Positions 25,938 through 33,559 of a stretch of DNA of 64,000 nucleotides are shown piece by piece; positions within the stretch are counted from its first letter, which is position 1, and every line of letters starts with the position of its first letter. The notes below the pieces were generated by a model. It did not search any database. It saw only the letters and a program-made list of their open reading frames with translations, and was not told the DNA's origin. Source of the DNA: Rothia sp035916755 (GTDB taxonomy: Bacteria; Actinomycetota; Actinomycetes; Actinomycetales; Micrococcaceae); contig NZ_JAYWIX010000005.1 of the NCBI RefSeq assembly GCF_035916755.1, positions 124,001 through 188,000 of the forward strand, given 5' to 3'. The translations under genes were made by a program, and so were the position numbers.

Positions 25938-26816
25938 TTAGGCGGTGAGTTCGGCTTCGAGGAAGTCGAGGACGGCCCCGTCGTTGTTGGAGCCAATGGT
26001 TAGGTCTGAGACCGGGGCGAGGGCTGGGTCGGAGTGCTCCATGGCAATAGCGCGCCCCGCGTAGCGGAACATTTCAAGATCGTTGCCAGAGTCGCCAAAG
26101 GCCGTGGTCTGTTCAGCACTCAGCCCCAGGTGGTTCGCCAACCAGGCTAGGCCGTGACCCTTGTGGTTGCCCTCCAGAATCAGGTCGATAGCCCCGAAAC
26201 CGCTGGAGGTCGCTGCGATTCCGTCAGGTAGAGCATCGTGTAGCTTTTCGATGGTCTCGTAGATTCCCTCATTGGGGTCGGCGTTCAGAGCAATCTTGAC
26301 GATAGTTTCGGTGATGGTGGTGGGGTCGTCGATGGCTTCTACGTTGGGGTAGAAAGGACGAATCGCGGTGATGGGGTTTTCCGGGTCCCAGCCGGGCAGG
26401 TCAATGCCGACCTTGGTGACCTGTTCATGTACACGTCCGGCGATGGTCGCTAGTCGGTCGGTCGGCACGTAGGAATAGTGTCGGGAGGAGAGAATAAGTC
26501 CCAAGGCCGGGAAGCCTTCGAGGGCGGTCAGGCACTGCTGGACCAGTTCAGGGGTAAAACCCCACAGGGCTAAATCGGTGCCCTGGTTATGAATAATGGC
26601 ACCGTTCTCTGCGATGTAGTACAGATTCTTGTGGTGTTCATGCCCGGCCAGGTATTCCTCGATTTTTGGCATTTGGTTACCCGTTGCTACCGCCAGGTAG
26701 GAGCCCTGTTCAGCTAGCAGGGTCAGGACGCGGTCCAGCTGCTCGTGCTTGTAGGTTTTGTGGTCGGTGAGCAGGGTTCCATCGAGGTCAACAGCGTAGA
26801 GATGAGGTGTCTTCAT
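25938..26816 (-). CDS. HAD-superfamily (Cof-type) phosphatase
   Basis: 292 residues from ATG 26816. Motif I is DLDGTLLTD (nucleophile Asp) and the final motif is GDSGNDLEMF, with a C2-type cap between, so this is a Cof/YidA-like sugar-phosphate phosphatase; the substrate is unknown. The longer frame to 26858 is rejected because TAGAGT lies exactly seven bases before ATG 26816, the leaderless layout. A single-gene unit between terminator-like hairpins. Confidence 0.9.
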   Translation of the reverse strand: MKTPHLYAVDLDGTLLTDHKTYKHEQLDRVLTLLAEQGSYLAVATGNQMPKIEEYLAGHEHHKNLYYIAENGAIIHNQGTDLALWGFTPELVQQCLTALEGFPALGLILSSRHYSYVPTDRLATIAGRVHEQVTKVGIDLPGWDPENPITAIRPFYPNVEAIDDPTTITETIVKIALNADPNEGIYETIEKLHDALPDGIAATSSGFGAIDLILEGNHKGHGLAWLANHLGLSAEQTTAFGDSGNDLEMFRYAGRAIAMEHSDPALAPVSDLTIGSNNDGAVLDFLEAELTA

Positions 26817-26823
26817 AGCTTCT

Positions 26824-26829
26824 ACTCTA
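26824..26829 (-). promoter_or_regulatory. -10 box (TAGAGT on the minus strand) for the HAD phosphatase gene
   Basis: On the minus strand TAGAGT, seven bases, then ATG 26816; identical box and spacing to the TIGR03089 gene. Confidence 0.55.
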
Positions 26830-26888
26830 TCGAACACCTTAGAGCCTGCATCCACCACTCGGGTGCCGTCTTTTTCCCGAGCCTAGAA

Positions 26889-26958
26889 GTTCACCCTACT
26901 CATTCTCTCTTGACCCTATAGATTATCTCGGGGTCAAGAGAAAAAGAATGGGGTGAAC
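26889..26958 (-). terminator. Long imperfect hairpin after the Xre/DUF2975 operon
   Basis: Three stacked complementary blocks (GTTCACCC/GGGTGAAC, CATTCT/AGAATG and TCTTGACCC/GGGTCAAGA) with small bulges form a ~70-nt hairpin beginning 11 bases past the Xre stop codon. Being two-sided, it could end both this operon and any rightward transcript. Confidence 0.65.
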
Positions 26959-26968
26959 ATAGCGGCAT

Positions 26969-27208
26969 CTACTGCCGCCCGATACTCAAGAGGTCGCCCG
27001 GCGAGCATTCTAGAACATCACAAATCGCAAGGAGCGTACTAAACCGTATAGCTTTCGCACGATTGTTTTTGAGCTTAGAAAGATTAGCAACTGTCACCCC
27101 AACCCGGTCTGACAACTCAAGCAACGTCATAGAACGCTGATCAAGCAAAACACCCAAATTACAGTGGATGTATTTGCTGCTCTTTTCAACCGGTTCAGAC
27201 AAGGTCAT
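26969..27208 (-). CDS. Small Xre-family HTH regulator (Cro/C1 type) paired with DUF2975
   Basis: 79 residues from ATG 27208. The whole protein is one helix-turn-helix domain: LLDQRSMTLLELSDRVGVTVANLSKL covers helices one to three and ends in CDVLECSPGDLL, typical of small YozG-like regulators. It overlaps the DUF2975 gene by 14 bases and has AGGAAGAGG upstream, so translation is coupled. Such pairs probably sense something through the membrane partner and autoregulate. Base composition is lower in GC than the surroundings. Confidence 0.88.
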   Translation of the reverse strand: MTLSEPVEKSSKYIHCNLGVLLDQRSMTLLELSDRVGVTVANLSKLKNNRAKAIRFSTLLAICDVLECSPGDLLSIGRQ

Positions 27209-27737
27209 CAACCTCTTCCTGAAGCTCAATTGCCTGACGAATCGACCCCTGCAGGACATACAGCATCGCAAGCAGCAGGAAGACAAGGACCATGACTGAA
27301 GTATTGGTAAGTAGACCACCGCTCCACTGGTCGTTCAGGTCAAGACGGTGCGCAAGGAAATTATTACCCATACCTTCGATGCCACTGCCAACCAGCCACC
27401 CGAGTACCGCATAGGCAACGACAACCGCACGTTTTGATGTCTCTTCGGTGTACAGCTGACCATTCTTAATGCGATTCAGCGTGGACCACATCCCCCAAAT
27501 AGCAACCAGCAGGCTCGCCGATTTGAGCACAAAACCTGTCATTAAGTATGCAAAGGGACCCCCAGCTGCAAGGTCAAAGCTGACGCCACCTTCAACTGCC
27601 GGGCTCAGGAAAGTATGAAATTTCTGATCTACAAATACATTCAGTACGTAAGTGACAAGAAATAGGGTGCACAGCATAGCCAATGCAGTAACGTCAAACG
27701 ACCAGAAGCTTTTCTTTCTAAGGGGACTTGTAGACAC
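27195..27737 (-). CDS. DUF2975 family four-helix membrane protein
   Basis: 180 residues from GTG 27737, which has AGAAAGGAAG ideally placed; the frame is open to ATG 27791. Four membrane segments are visible (ALAMLCTLFLVTYVLNVF; AYLMTGFVLKSASLLVAIWG; VVVAYAVLGWLVGSGI; VMVLVFLLLAMLYVL), with a charged C-terminal end AIELQEEVDDLV. The family is regularly encoded with a small Xre regulator, as here. AT-richer DNA and codon use suggest acquisition by transfer. Confidence 0.86.
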   Translation of the reverse strand: MSTSPLRKKSFWSFDVTALAMLCTLFLVTYVLNVFVDQKFHTFLSPAVEGGVSFDLAAGGPFAYLMTGFVLKSASLLVAIWGMWSTLNRIKNGQLYTEETSKRAVVVAYAVLGWLVGSGIEGMGNNFLAHRLDLNDQWSGGLLTNTSVMVLVFLLLAMLYVLQGSIRQAIELQEEVDDLV

Positions 27738-27799
27738 AGTCGCTTCCTTTCTGACTAATTGATGATTGTTCACATGAACTCTCTCAACCATTTACATAT

Positions 27800-27827
27800 T
27801 GTTTATCGATACTATCGTTTATCAATA
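27800..27827 (-). promoter_or_regulatory. Candidate operator: direct repeats upstream of DUF2975-Xre
   Basis: On the minus strand TATTGATAAACG and TATCGATAAACA are direct repeats 16 bases apart, about 65-90 bases before the chosen GTG. They are the likeliest binding site for the Xre partner; no other repeats are in this leader. Confidence 0.5.
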
Positions 27828-27897
27828 TGGTGCGCAAGCCTTCAGCCCAAACACAATTAGTCAGGGGCGCCCAATTCACCCAGGCAACAAAAAAAGA

Positions 27898-27933
27898 GAG
27901 AGTACGCCTGCGCTTTGCGCTTGACGTACTCTC
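27898..27933 (-). terminator. Terminator downstream of the tRNA gene
   Basis: Nine-bp stem GAGAGTACG/CGTACTCTC with an inner GCGC-TTT-GCGC hairpin in its loop, followed on the minus strand by TCTTTTTTTG. It lies eight bases past the tRNA 3' end. Confidence 0.9.
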
Positions 27934-27941
27934 CATTTTTG

Positions 27942-28015
27942 TAGCCCCACCGGGACTCGAACCCGGAACACAAAGATTTTAAGTCTTCTGCCTCTGCCAA
28001 TTGGGCTATAGGGCC
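27942..28015 (-). tRNA. tRNA with UAA anticodon (Leu type) but short variable region
   Basis: 74 nt on the minus strand, CCA not encoded. The acceptor stem GGCCCTA pairs with TGGGGCT (two wobble pairs), discriminator A. Anticodon arm GAAGA / TCTTT closes loop CTTAAAA, so the anticodon is UAA, reading UUA (leucine). T arm CCGGG-TTCGAGT-CCCGG is perfect. The D arm has a 3-bp stem GCC/GGC and an AATTGGCAGA loop, as in leucine tRNAs. But the variable region is five bases (GTGTT), not the long arm of bacterial tRNA-Leu. A terminator follows. Confidence 0.85.
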
Positions 28016-28083
28016 TTGAGCGGGCGCCCGCCGGGCCTTACCCGGCGAGCGCTTTCGCTTATACCTTTATACCAGAAAAGTTC

Positions 28084-29469
28084 CTAGAGCTTTGCCTTGG
28101 TCTTTTCGGGTGCGGTGCCGGTGGCCTGCTGGAAGGCGCGACGGGGTGAACGCTGGTGACGGATCGATGAGGTGTCGCGGCCGAAGATCTGGTTGAGTGC
28201 CCAGGTGGCCATGACGCGTGCGGTGCGTTCGGTGGTGGGGATAGCGGTGCCGTGGTAGCCGCGGTGCATGAGCCAGGCGATGGGGCCGCCGATGGTCTTG
28301 CCCTTGAAGTTAGCTACACCCTTCCACAGACCCAAGCCGGCAACGACGCCGATGGTCTCGTGGTAGTAGTCGGTCAGTGCTTCGCCGCGGCGCTTGGCCA
28401 GCAGGTTTTCTGCCAGCTTGAGGGCCTGGCGGGAGGCGTGCTGGGCGTTGGGGACGCAGAAGCCGCCGACGCCGCCACCGGAGAGGTCGGGTACAGCTGC
28501 GTTGTCACCTGCTGCCCAGGCGTCCTCGATGATGCCCTCATCGCCTGCAACGCGCAGGTCGGCCTGTACGCGGACGCGGCCGCGTTCGTCGATAGGGAAG
28601 TCGGTGTCCTTGAGCATGGGGGACGCTGCAACGCCGGCGGTCCAGATCAGGGTGTCGGTGTCAAGTTCACCGGCAGGTGACTTGTCGCCCATGTTGATGA
28701 GCTGCAGGTGGCCGTCGGTGGCGTCGGAGAGTGAGGTGTTGAGCAGGACCTCGATACCGCGGGCGCGTAGTTCAGCGACAACCTTTTCGGCGCGGTCTGC
28801 GGGGACCTCGGGCATGATGCGGGGGGCTGCTTCGACCATGACGAAGCGCAGGTCTGAGATGCGCAGGCGGTCGTTGCGGTTGACGGCTTCGCGGGCCATG
28901 TCTTCAAGTTCGGAGATGGTTTCGACGCCTGCGAAACCGCCGCCAACGATGACGAAGGTGAGGGCGCGACGGCGCTCGTCCTCGTCGGTGGTGAGGGAGG
29001 CGATTTCGATGCGCTCGAGTACCCAGTTGCGCACGGAGACTGCTTCTTCAACGGTCTTCATGCCGATGGCAACCTCGGCCAGGCCGGGGATGGGGAAAGC
29101 ACGGGTGACGGCGCCTGCGCCCAGGACGATTTCGTCGTAGGTCAGCTCGAAGGTTTCACCGGCGTTGATGGGTTCGATGGTTGCGGTCTTGGTAGCGTGG
29201 TTGATCGCTACGACACGGCCGCCGATGATTTCTGAGTCGCGCAGGTGCTGGCGCAGGGGTACGGTGGCGTTGCGGCCTTCCATGGAGCCTGCAGCTACTT
29301 CGGGGAGGAAGGGCTGGTAGGTCATGTAGGGGTTGGGGTCGACAACGGTGACGACGCCACCAGACTCCTTGATGACCTTCTGGATCTTCTTTGCGACGGT
29401 GAAGCCGACGTAGCCGCCGCCGACGATGAGGACGCGGGGGCGGTCCTGTGCAATCTTGTTGAATGCCAT
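28084..29469 (-). CDS. ndh: Type II NADH dehydrogenase (NDH-2, FAD-dependent)
   Basis: 461 residues from ATG 29469, with AGGAAG upstream. A two-dinucleotide-binding-domain flavoprotein that passes electrons from NADH to quinone without pumping protons, on the inner membrane face. FAD-binding GGGYVGFTVAKK is at the N terminus; the NADH-binding GGGFAGVET lies mid-protein; DTLIWTAGVAASPML and the second FAD contact WAAGDNAAVPDL follow. The C-terminal ~60 residues include a likely membrane-associating amphipathic part. Its quinone acceptor is shared with the Sdh complex. Confidence 0.92.
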   Translation of the reverse strand: MAFNKIAQDRPRVLIVGGGYVGFTVAKKIQKVIKESGGVVTVVDPNPYMTYQPFLPEVAAGSMEGRNATVPLRQHLRDSEIIGGRVVAINHATKTATIEPINAGETFELTYDEIVLGAGAVTRAFPIPGLAEVAIGMKTVEEAVSVRNWVLERIEIASLTTDEDERRRALTFVIVGGGFAGVETISELEDMAREAVNRNDRLRISDLRFVMVEAAPRIMPEVPADRAEKVVAELRARGIEVLLNTSLSDATDGHLQLINMGDKSPAGELDTDTLIWTAGVAASPMLKDTDFPIDERGRVRVQADLRVAGDEGIIEDAWAAGDNAAVPDLSGGGVGGFCVPNAQHASRQALKLAENLLAKRRGEALTDYYHETIGVVAGLGLWKGVANFKGKTIGGPIAWLMHRGYHGTAIPTTERTARVMATWALNQIFGRDTSSIRHQRSPRRAFQQATGTAPEKTKAKL

Positions 29470-29659
29470 GCGAGTTAACTTCCTGTTGGTGTAGTGCCGG
29501 TGTTCCGGCAAAAAGTCTCCATGCTTATATTGCCACTTTTGCGGGGTTTAAGCATAGTTTTGGACGGGGTATTTGCTGTGAGCGTTTTTCGTCCTGCTGG
29601 TGTCTAGCCTTTCAAGCCGGGGGGAAGATTTGATGAAGGCTAGATGAGGTGGGCTCGGG

Positions 29660-31090
29660 CTAGCGGCGACGGCTGCGTTTGATGATGTTAGTGAGCTGGT
29701 GGATGGAGCCGAAGGTGATGATGCCGACCCACAGAGCGAAGGCGGCGAGCACGATGAAGGGCAGGATGCCGGAGTCTTCAACGGGGCGGACAGGCGTGGG
29801 GGCGGCTGCTTCTGTGATGGTTTCGCCGGCTTGGTGCACAGGGGTTTCGCTGGCGCTGGGTGTGGCTGAGGCGGTGTTTTTGCGGTGGACGTTAATCCAG
29901 TCGCTCATGGAGCCGAGCGGGTTGGTGTCGGTGTCGTCGGGGGTTGATTCTGCGAGGGCGGCTTTGGGGTTGATGATGCCGTAGCCGTAGAGGGCATCGC
30001 GTCCGTCCGCTCCCGCATCGTCGCTGGAGGCAATGATGCGCTGAATCACCTGGTTACCGGTCAGGTCGGGGTATTTTTCCATGATGAGGGCGGCAAGGCC
30101 GGCAACGATGGGAGCGGCGGCTGAGGTGCCTGACCAGGTGGCGTACTTGTTGTTGGGGATAGCGCCAATCATGGACTCGCTGGGGGCTGAGACAGCGATA
30201 GAGATGCCCTGGGAGGATGAGGACCAGGAGTCCTGCTTGTTCTTATCGACACCGCCGACGGTGAGTACCCCGGGCATGGTGGCGGGGGCACCGACCTGGG
30301 TGAGCCCGGCACCGCGGTTGCCTGCTGAGGCAATAATAATGACGCCTTTTTCTTCGGCGTAGGCAAAGGCTGAGTCCCATGATTGGGGCCAGCTGGTTTT
30401 GTCGGAGCCCACAGACAGGTTGATGATATCGGCCCCGTTATCGACGGCGTAGCGCACAGCGTCCGGAATCTGCTCGTCAACCGAGCGGGTGGTGGCGCTG
30501 GTGGTACCGAGTTCTAGGGAAATAGGCAAAATGGTGGCATCGGGTGCTACCCCAATCATGCCTGCGGACTCGCCGGGTTCACCGGAATTGGCGGGGGTGG
30601 TACCGTCATCATGGCCGTGGCCTGCGATCACAGAGGCAACCAGGGTGCCGTGTTCGGGCTCAACGCCCAGACCCTTCCAGCCCTTGTTCTTGGTGGTTCC
30701 GGTCGAGGCGTCGTAGCCGCTCACCACGTTACCGGTGAGGTCTTGGTGGGTGCCGTCCACGCCGGTGTCGATGACAGCGACGGTAACGCCCTTGCCGGTG
30801 GTTTCACTCCACAGGTCGGTAAAGCCGTACTGGGTGAGCCAGTACTCGCGGGCACGAATAGAGTCGCCCTTGGGGGCAGCGATGGTGGGTACCGAGGCCA
30901 GGGCGCTGGGGCTGGCACTGGCCTTTGAGGTAGCACTGGCTGACGCACTTGCTGTGGGGCTGACGCTGGCACTAGCCGAGGGGCTCGCCGTGGTAGCTCG
31001 GGCAGGGAGAGCGCCGAACGCCAGGGCGGTAGCTAGAGCCAGGCTGCTTGCGAGCAGGGCGGTGCCGGTGGAGGGTCGCCGAAAGGCCAT
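29660..31090 (-). CDS. Secreted, membrane-anchored subtilisin-like serine protease (S8, mycosin-like)
   Basis: 476 residues. Signal peptide at 1-32, then a Ser/Ala-rich linker (about 33-66), then the S8 domain with Asp108 (VIDTGVDG), His147 (EHGTLVAS), oxyanion Asn258 (SAGNRG) and Ser323 (SGTSAAAP). A disordered segment precedes a C-terminal membrane helix and the basic tail IKRSRRR. This layout resembles mycosins of type VII secretion, but no esx or ecc gene is in the window. Nine bases separate it from ppx upstream, so it is the last gene of the ftsB-DUF501-ppx operon. Confidence 0.9.
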   Translation of the reverse strand: MAFRRPSTGTALLASSLALATALAFGALPARATTASPSASASVSPTASASASATSKASASPSALASVPTIAAPKGDSIRAREYWLTQYGFTDLWSETTGKGVTVAVIDTGVDGTHQDLTGNVVSGYDASTGTTKNKGWKGLGVEPEHGTLVASVIAGHGHDDGTTPANSGEPGESAGMIGVAPDATILPISLELGTTSATTRSVDEQIPDAVRYAVDNGADIINLSVGSDKTSWPQSWDSAFAYAEEKGVIIIASAGNRGAGLTQVGAPATMPGVLTVGGVDKNKQDSWSSSSQGISIAVSAPSESMIGAIPNNKYATWSGTSAAAPIVAGLAALIMEKYPDLTGNQVIQRIIASSDDAGADGRDALYGYGIINPKAALAESTPDDTDTNPLGSMSDWINVHRKNTASATPSASETPVHQAGETITEAAAPTPVRPVEDSGILPFIVLAAFALWVGIITFGSIHQLTNIIKRSRRR

Positions 31091-31099
31091 GGGCGGTTC

Positions 31100-32056
31100 C
31101 TAGCAGCTGGCGCGTTCGGCAACCGACAGGGCCAGACCGTCGAGGATGTCTTTTTCTGAGGTGATAGCGCTGGTAACCGCTCCCCCGGTGAGGGCGTTGA
31201 TGCGCTCGACGATGCGAGCCCAGACAACCGACCCTGCGGGGATGACGTCCACCCGGCCCTCGTGCATGTAGGGCAGGGCGGCGCGCTCCGCGCTGGTCAT
31301 CGCAACCATGTCGGCAGCGGCCCGGGAGATGTCCTTGATGGCAATCTCGGCGCGGTCGATTTTTTCGGGGTCGTAGGCGTCAAGGCCCATCACGTGGGCT
31401 GCCACGGTGGTAACGGTTCCCGCTACGCCCACGACGCGGCGGGCCGCCGATAGGTCAACGGAGGCACTTGCGGTTGCGATAGCCCGGTCGGTATCTGCAA
31501 TGACGCGGGATACCTGGGTGACGTTGGCCGGGTCGGAGCTAATATGGCGTTCGGTCATACGCACGCAGCCGATATCAACCGAGCGGGCTGCGGCCAGGCC
31601 GTCCTTGTTTCCCAGCACAAACTCGGTGGAGCCGCCCCCCAGGTCAATCACCAGGGTCATCTCGTCGGTGTTTCCCACCGACGAGACGGCACCTGCAAAG
31701 GACAGTTCTGCCTCTTCCCGGCCGGTAATGACCTCGGGTTCTACCCCCAGAATCTCGCGGATGCCATCGATGAAAATCTGGCGGTTGCCCGCGTCGCGGG
31801 TGGCACTGGTTGCGGCAAAACGCACCTGCTCTACCCCGTACTCGCGCAGAAGTTCAGCGTATTCACGGGCCGCTGCGAAAGTGCGTTCCAGGGATTCTTT
31901 GGCTAGCCAGCCGGTGGCGTCCACGCCCTTGCCCAGGCGCACAATTTTCATGCGACGCTCAAGGTTGGTGAGCACAAAGCCGTATTCGGTGGCTTCGGCC
32001 TCGGCGATGAGCAGGCGAATTGAGTTGGTTCCGCAGTCGATAGCGCCAACGCGCAT
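31100..32056 (-). CDS. ppx: Ppx/GppA family exopolyphosphatase
   Basis: 318 residues, the short actinobacterial form. It removes phosphate from polyphosphate or pppGpp. The actin-like ATPase fold is seen in DCGTNSIRLLI (phosphate 1), FAATSATRDAGN, VIDLGGGSTEF (phosphate 2) and GVAGTVTTVAA. Start ATG 32056 follows GGGAG. The order eno, ftsB, DUF501, ppx is conserved in actinobacteria. Confidence 0.93.
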   Translation of the reverse strand: MRVGAIDCGTNSIRLLIAEAEATEYGFVLTNLERRMKIVRLGKGVDATGWLAKESLERTFAAAREYAELLREYGVEQVRFAATSATRDAGNRQIFIDGIREILGVEPEVITGREEAELSFAGAVSSVGNTDEMTLVIDLGGGSTEFVLGNKDGLAAARSVDIGCVRMTERHISSDPANVTQVSRVIADTDRAIATASASVDLSAARRVVGVAGTVTTVAAHVMGLDAYDPEKIDRAEIAIKDISRAAADMVAMTSAERAALPYMHEGRVDVIPAGSVVWARIVERINALTGGAVTSAITSEKDILDGLALSVAERASC

Positions 32057-32117
32057 GGTTACTCCCGGTGACTCGTAGGGCAGGTTAGGTTAGGGTTGGG
32101 CGGACGCCGGTGGGCTG

Positions 32118-32699
32118 CTAGTCGCGCCAGGCAGGGTCGCAGTGGCAGGTTTCGGGGGTCCACCACTCAGCGATGAGGTCGAGGGTTGCATCCCCGTAGG
32201 GGTTGATGCCGCGGCCAACGGCTAGGGTGTGGCCGAGCACGGCGTGCAGGCACTTGACGCGGGTGGGCATGCCACCGGCTGAAACACCCTCAATTTCGGG
32301 TACTTCTTCTAGACCGGCTTTGACGCGAATGCGTTCGCGCTCTGCCAGGTAGTTTTCGTGGGCGCCCCGGTAGGCGGCTGCCTTACTTTCGTCGTCGGCA
32401 ACTTCGTCGGTCATCTCGTACATGGCGCCTTCTGCCTCAAGGCGGGAGGCTGCGGCGGTGATGACGGGATGGGCCAGGTAGAAGGTGGTGGGGAAGGGTG
32501 AGCCGTTGGCCAGGCGCGGGGCGGTGGCGGCGACCAGGGGGTTGCCGCAGACGCAGCGGGCCGGGATTTCTACGACATCGCGCACAGTGCGCCCCAGCTG
32601 GGCTGAGAGCACTTTCAGGTCAAGCTCGGTGGGGGTAAGGGTTTCGGCGGTGACCCCGAAGCCGTGGGGCTGGTGGTCGGTGCTCGCGGGTGTGGTCAT
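32118..32699 (-). CDS. DUF501 family protein
   Basis: 193 residues from ATG 32699, with AAGGAC upstream; the frame extends to 32909 through the ftsB gene but that part is an out-of-frame shadow. Family features are the RCVCGNPLV cysteine pair, FPTTFYLAHP, and the C-terminal VKCLHAVLGHTLA and CHCDPAW; with additional Cys/His residues these suggest a metal site. Function unknown. Always encoded between ftsB and ppx. Confidence 0.9.
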   Translation of the reverse strand: MTTPASTDHQPHGFGVTAETLTPTELDLKVLSAQLGRTVRDVVEIPARCVCGNPLVAATAPRLANGSPFPTTFYLAHPVITAAASRLEAEGAMYEMTDEVADDESKAAAYRGAHENYLAERERIRVKAGLEEVPEIEGVSAGGMPTRVKCLHAVLGHTLAVGRGINPYGDATLDLIAEWWTPETCHCDPAWRD

Positions 32700-32742
32700 G
32701 GTGTCCTTAGAAGATTGTGCTGGTTTCTCTAGTCTACCGGCG

Positions 32743-33393
32743 CTAGCGGTTGGTGGCGGTAGCGCTAGAGCTAGCTGAGGGGCCGGCACTAGGGCTGCTT
32801 GAGGTGCCGGGGGCCGGGCTGCTGACGGAGGTGTCTTCGGCTGCCAGCTGCAGGGAGCCCCAGAGTTTAGTGGTCCAGGAGTCTTTGGGGGCGGTTTTAG
32901 CGGCCGCACTGGTGTCGTCCGCCAGTTCGCTGGTGGAGTCCACGCCTACCACCAGGTAGGGGGTCTCCCCCGGTTGTACGTAGAAGAGACGGCTGCGGGC
33001 CTGTTGCTTGACGTAGTTGTCGTCCTGCCACCAGCTGACTTGGGCGTTCAGTGAATCCTGCTCTGCCTGCAGGGCGGCGATGCTGGCCTTGGCGTCGTTG
33101 ATTTCATTTTGCTGGCGGATGAAGGAGGTCAGCGGGGTGTAGACCGACAGGGCGATAATCACCAGCACAATAGCGAAGGTAATGAAGTGCCCGCTAAAGG
33201 AGTGGGCGGCCACCGGGCTGCCCAGCTCCTGCGAGGGGGTTTCTGCGGTGGTCTCGGCGCGCAGGGGCTTAGTTGCCCGGGTGCGGCGGGGTTTGGCCTG
33301 ATTTTCCCGAGAGGGGGCGGACGCCGGATTCCCCAGGCCGAAGCCAAAAAAGGCTGCGATGGGGTTGGGTTTCTTACCCGGTGTGCGCGCCAT
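32743..33393 (-). CDS. FtsB/DivIC-like septum formation initiator
   Basis: 216 residues. About 70 basic, Pro-rich cytoplasmic residues, one membrane segment (FITFAIVLVIIALSVYTPL), then a coiled coil (INDAKASIAALQAEQDSLNAQ) and the WWQDDNYVKQQARSRLFYVQPGE block that defines the family. It would join FtsL and FtsQ in the divisome. The C-terminal tail is Ser/Ala-rich. Start follows AGGAAG. Encoded between eno and DUF501, as in most actinobacteria. Confidence 0.92.
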   Translation of the reverse strand: MARTPGKKPNPIAAFFGFGLGNPASAPSRENQAKPRRTRATKPLRAETTAETPSQELGSPVAAHSFSGHFITFAIVLVIIALSVYTPLTSFIRQQNEINDAKASIAALQAEQDSLNAQVSWWQDDNYVKQQARSRLFYVQPGETPYLVVGVDSTSELADDTSAAAKTAPKDSWTTKLWGSLQLAAEDTSVSSPAPGTSSSPSAGPSASSSATATNR

Positions 33394-33488
33394 AAGTGTT
33401 CTTCCTACCCTCTCGTCCGTGATTTTCCTATTCTACCGTCTGAACTGGGCACCCGCTGAACGGTTCCTGCCCTTGTCCTTAAAGGGCA

Positions 33489-33522
33489 GTGCCCCGGCCA
33501 GGGGGCAACCTGGCCGGGGCAC
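33489..33522 (-). terminator. Terminator after eno
   Basis: Perfect 14-bp stem GTGCCCCGGCCAGG with its complement and six-base loop, 38 bases past the eno stop codon; TTTAAGG follows on the minus strand. Confidence 0.8.
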
Positions 33523-33559
33523 GGGCGTCCTTACTCTCTTACTTTAGAGAGGGGGCAGA

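Noticed and set aside
27850..28080. tRNA-linked attachment site for an integrated element
   Set aside because: No integrase, no direct repeat of the tRNA 3' end and no foreign gene block apart from the two-gene regulator pair.
28394..29140. 248-codon plus-strand frame opposite ndh
   Set aside because: Ser/Arg-rich shadow frame; ndh is unambiguous on the other strand.
33..31000. Ser/Ala repeats in the subtilase and L,D-transpeptidase linkers as functional DNA repeats
   Set aside because: They are low-complexity protein linkers without regular DNA unit length.
32700..32909. Upstream extension of the DUF501 frame
   Set aside because: It runs out of frame through the ftsB-like gene; the ATG at 32699 has a good ribosome site and begins just before the conserved part.
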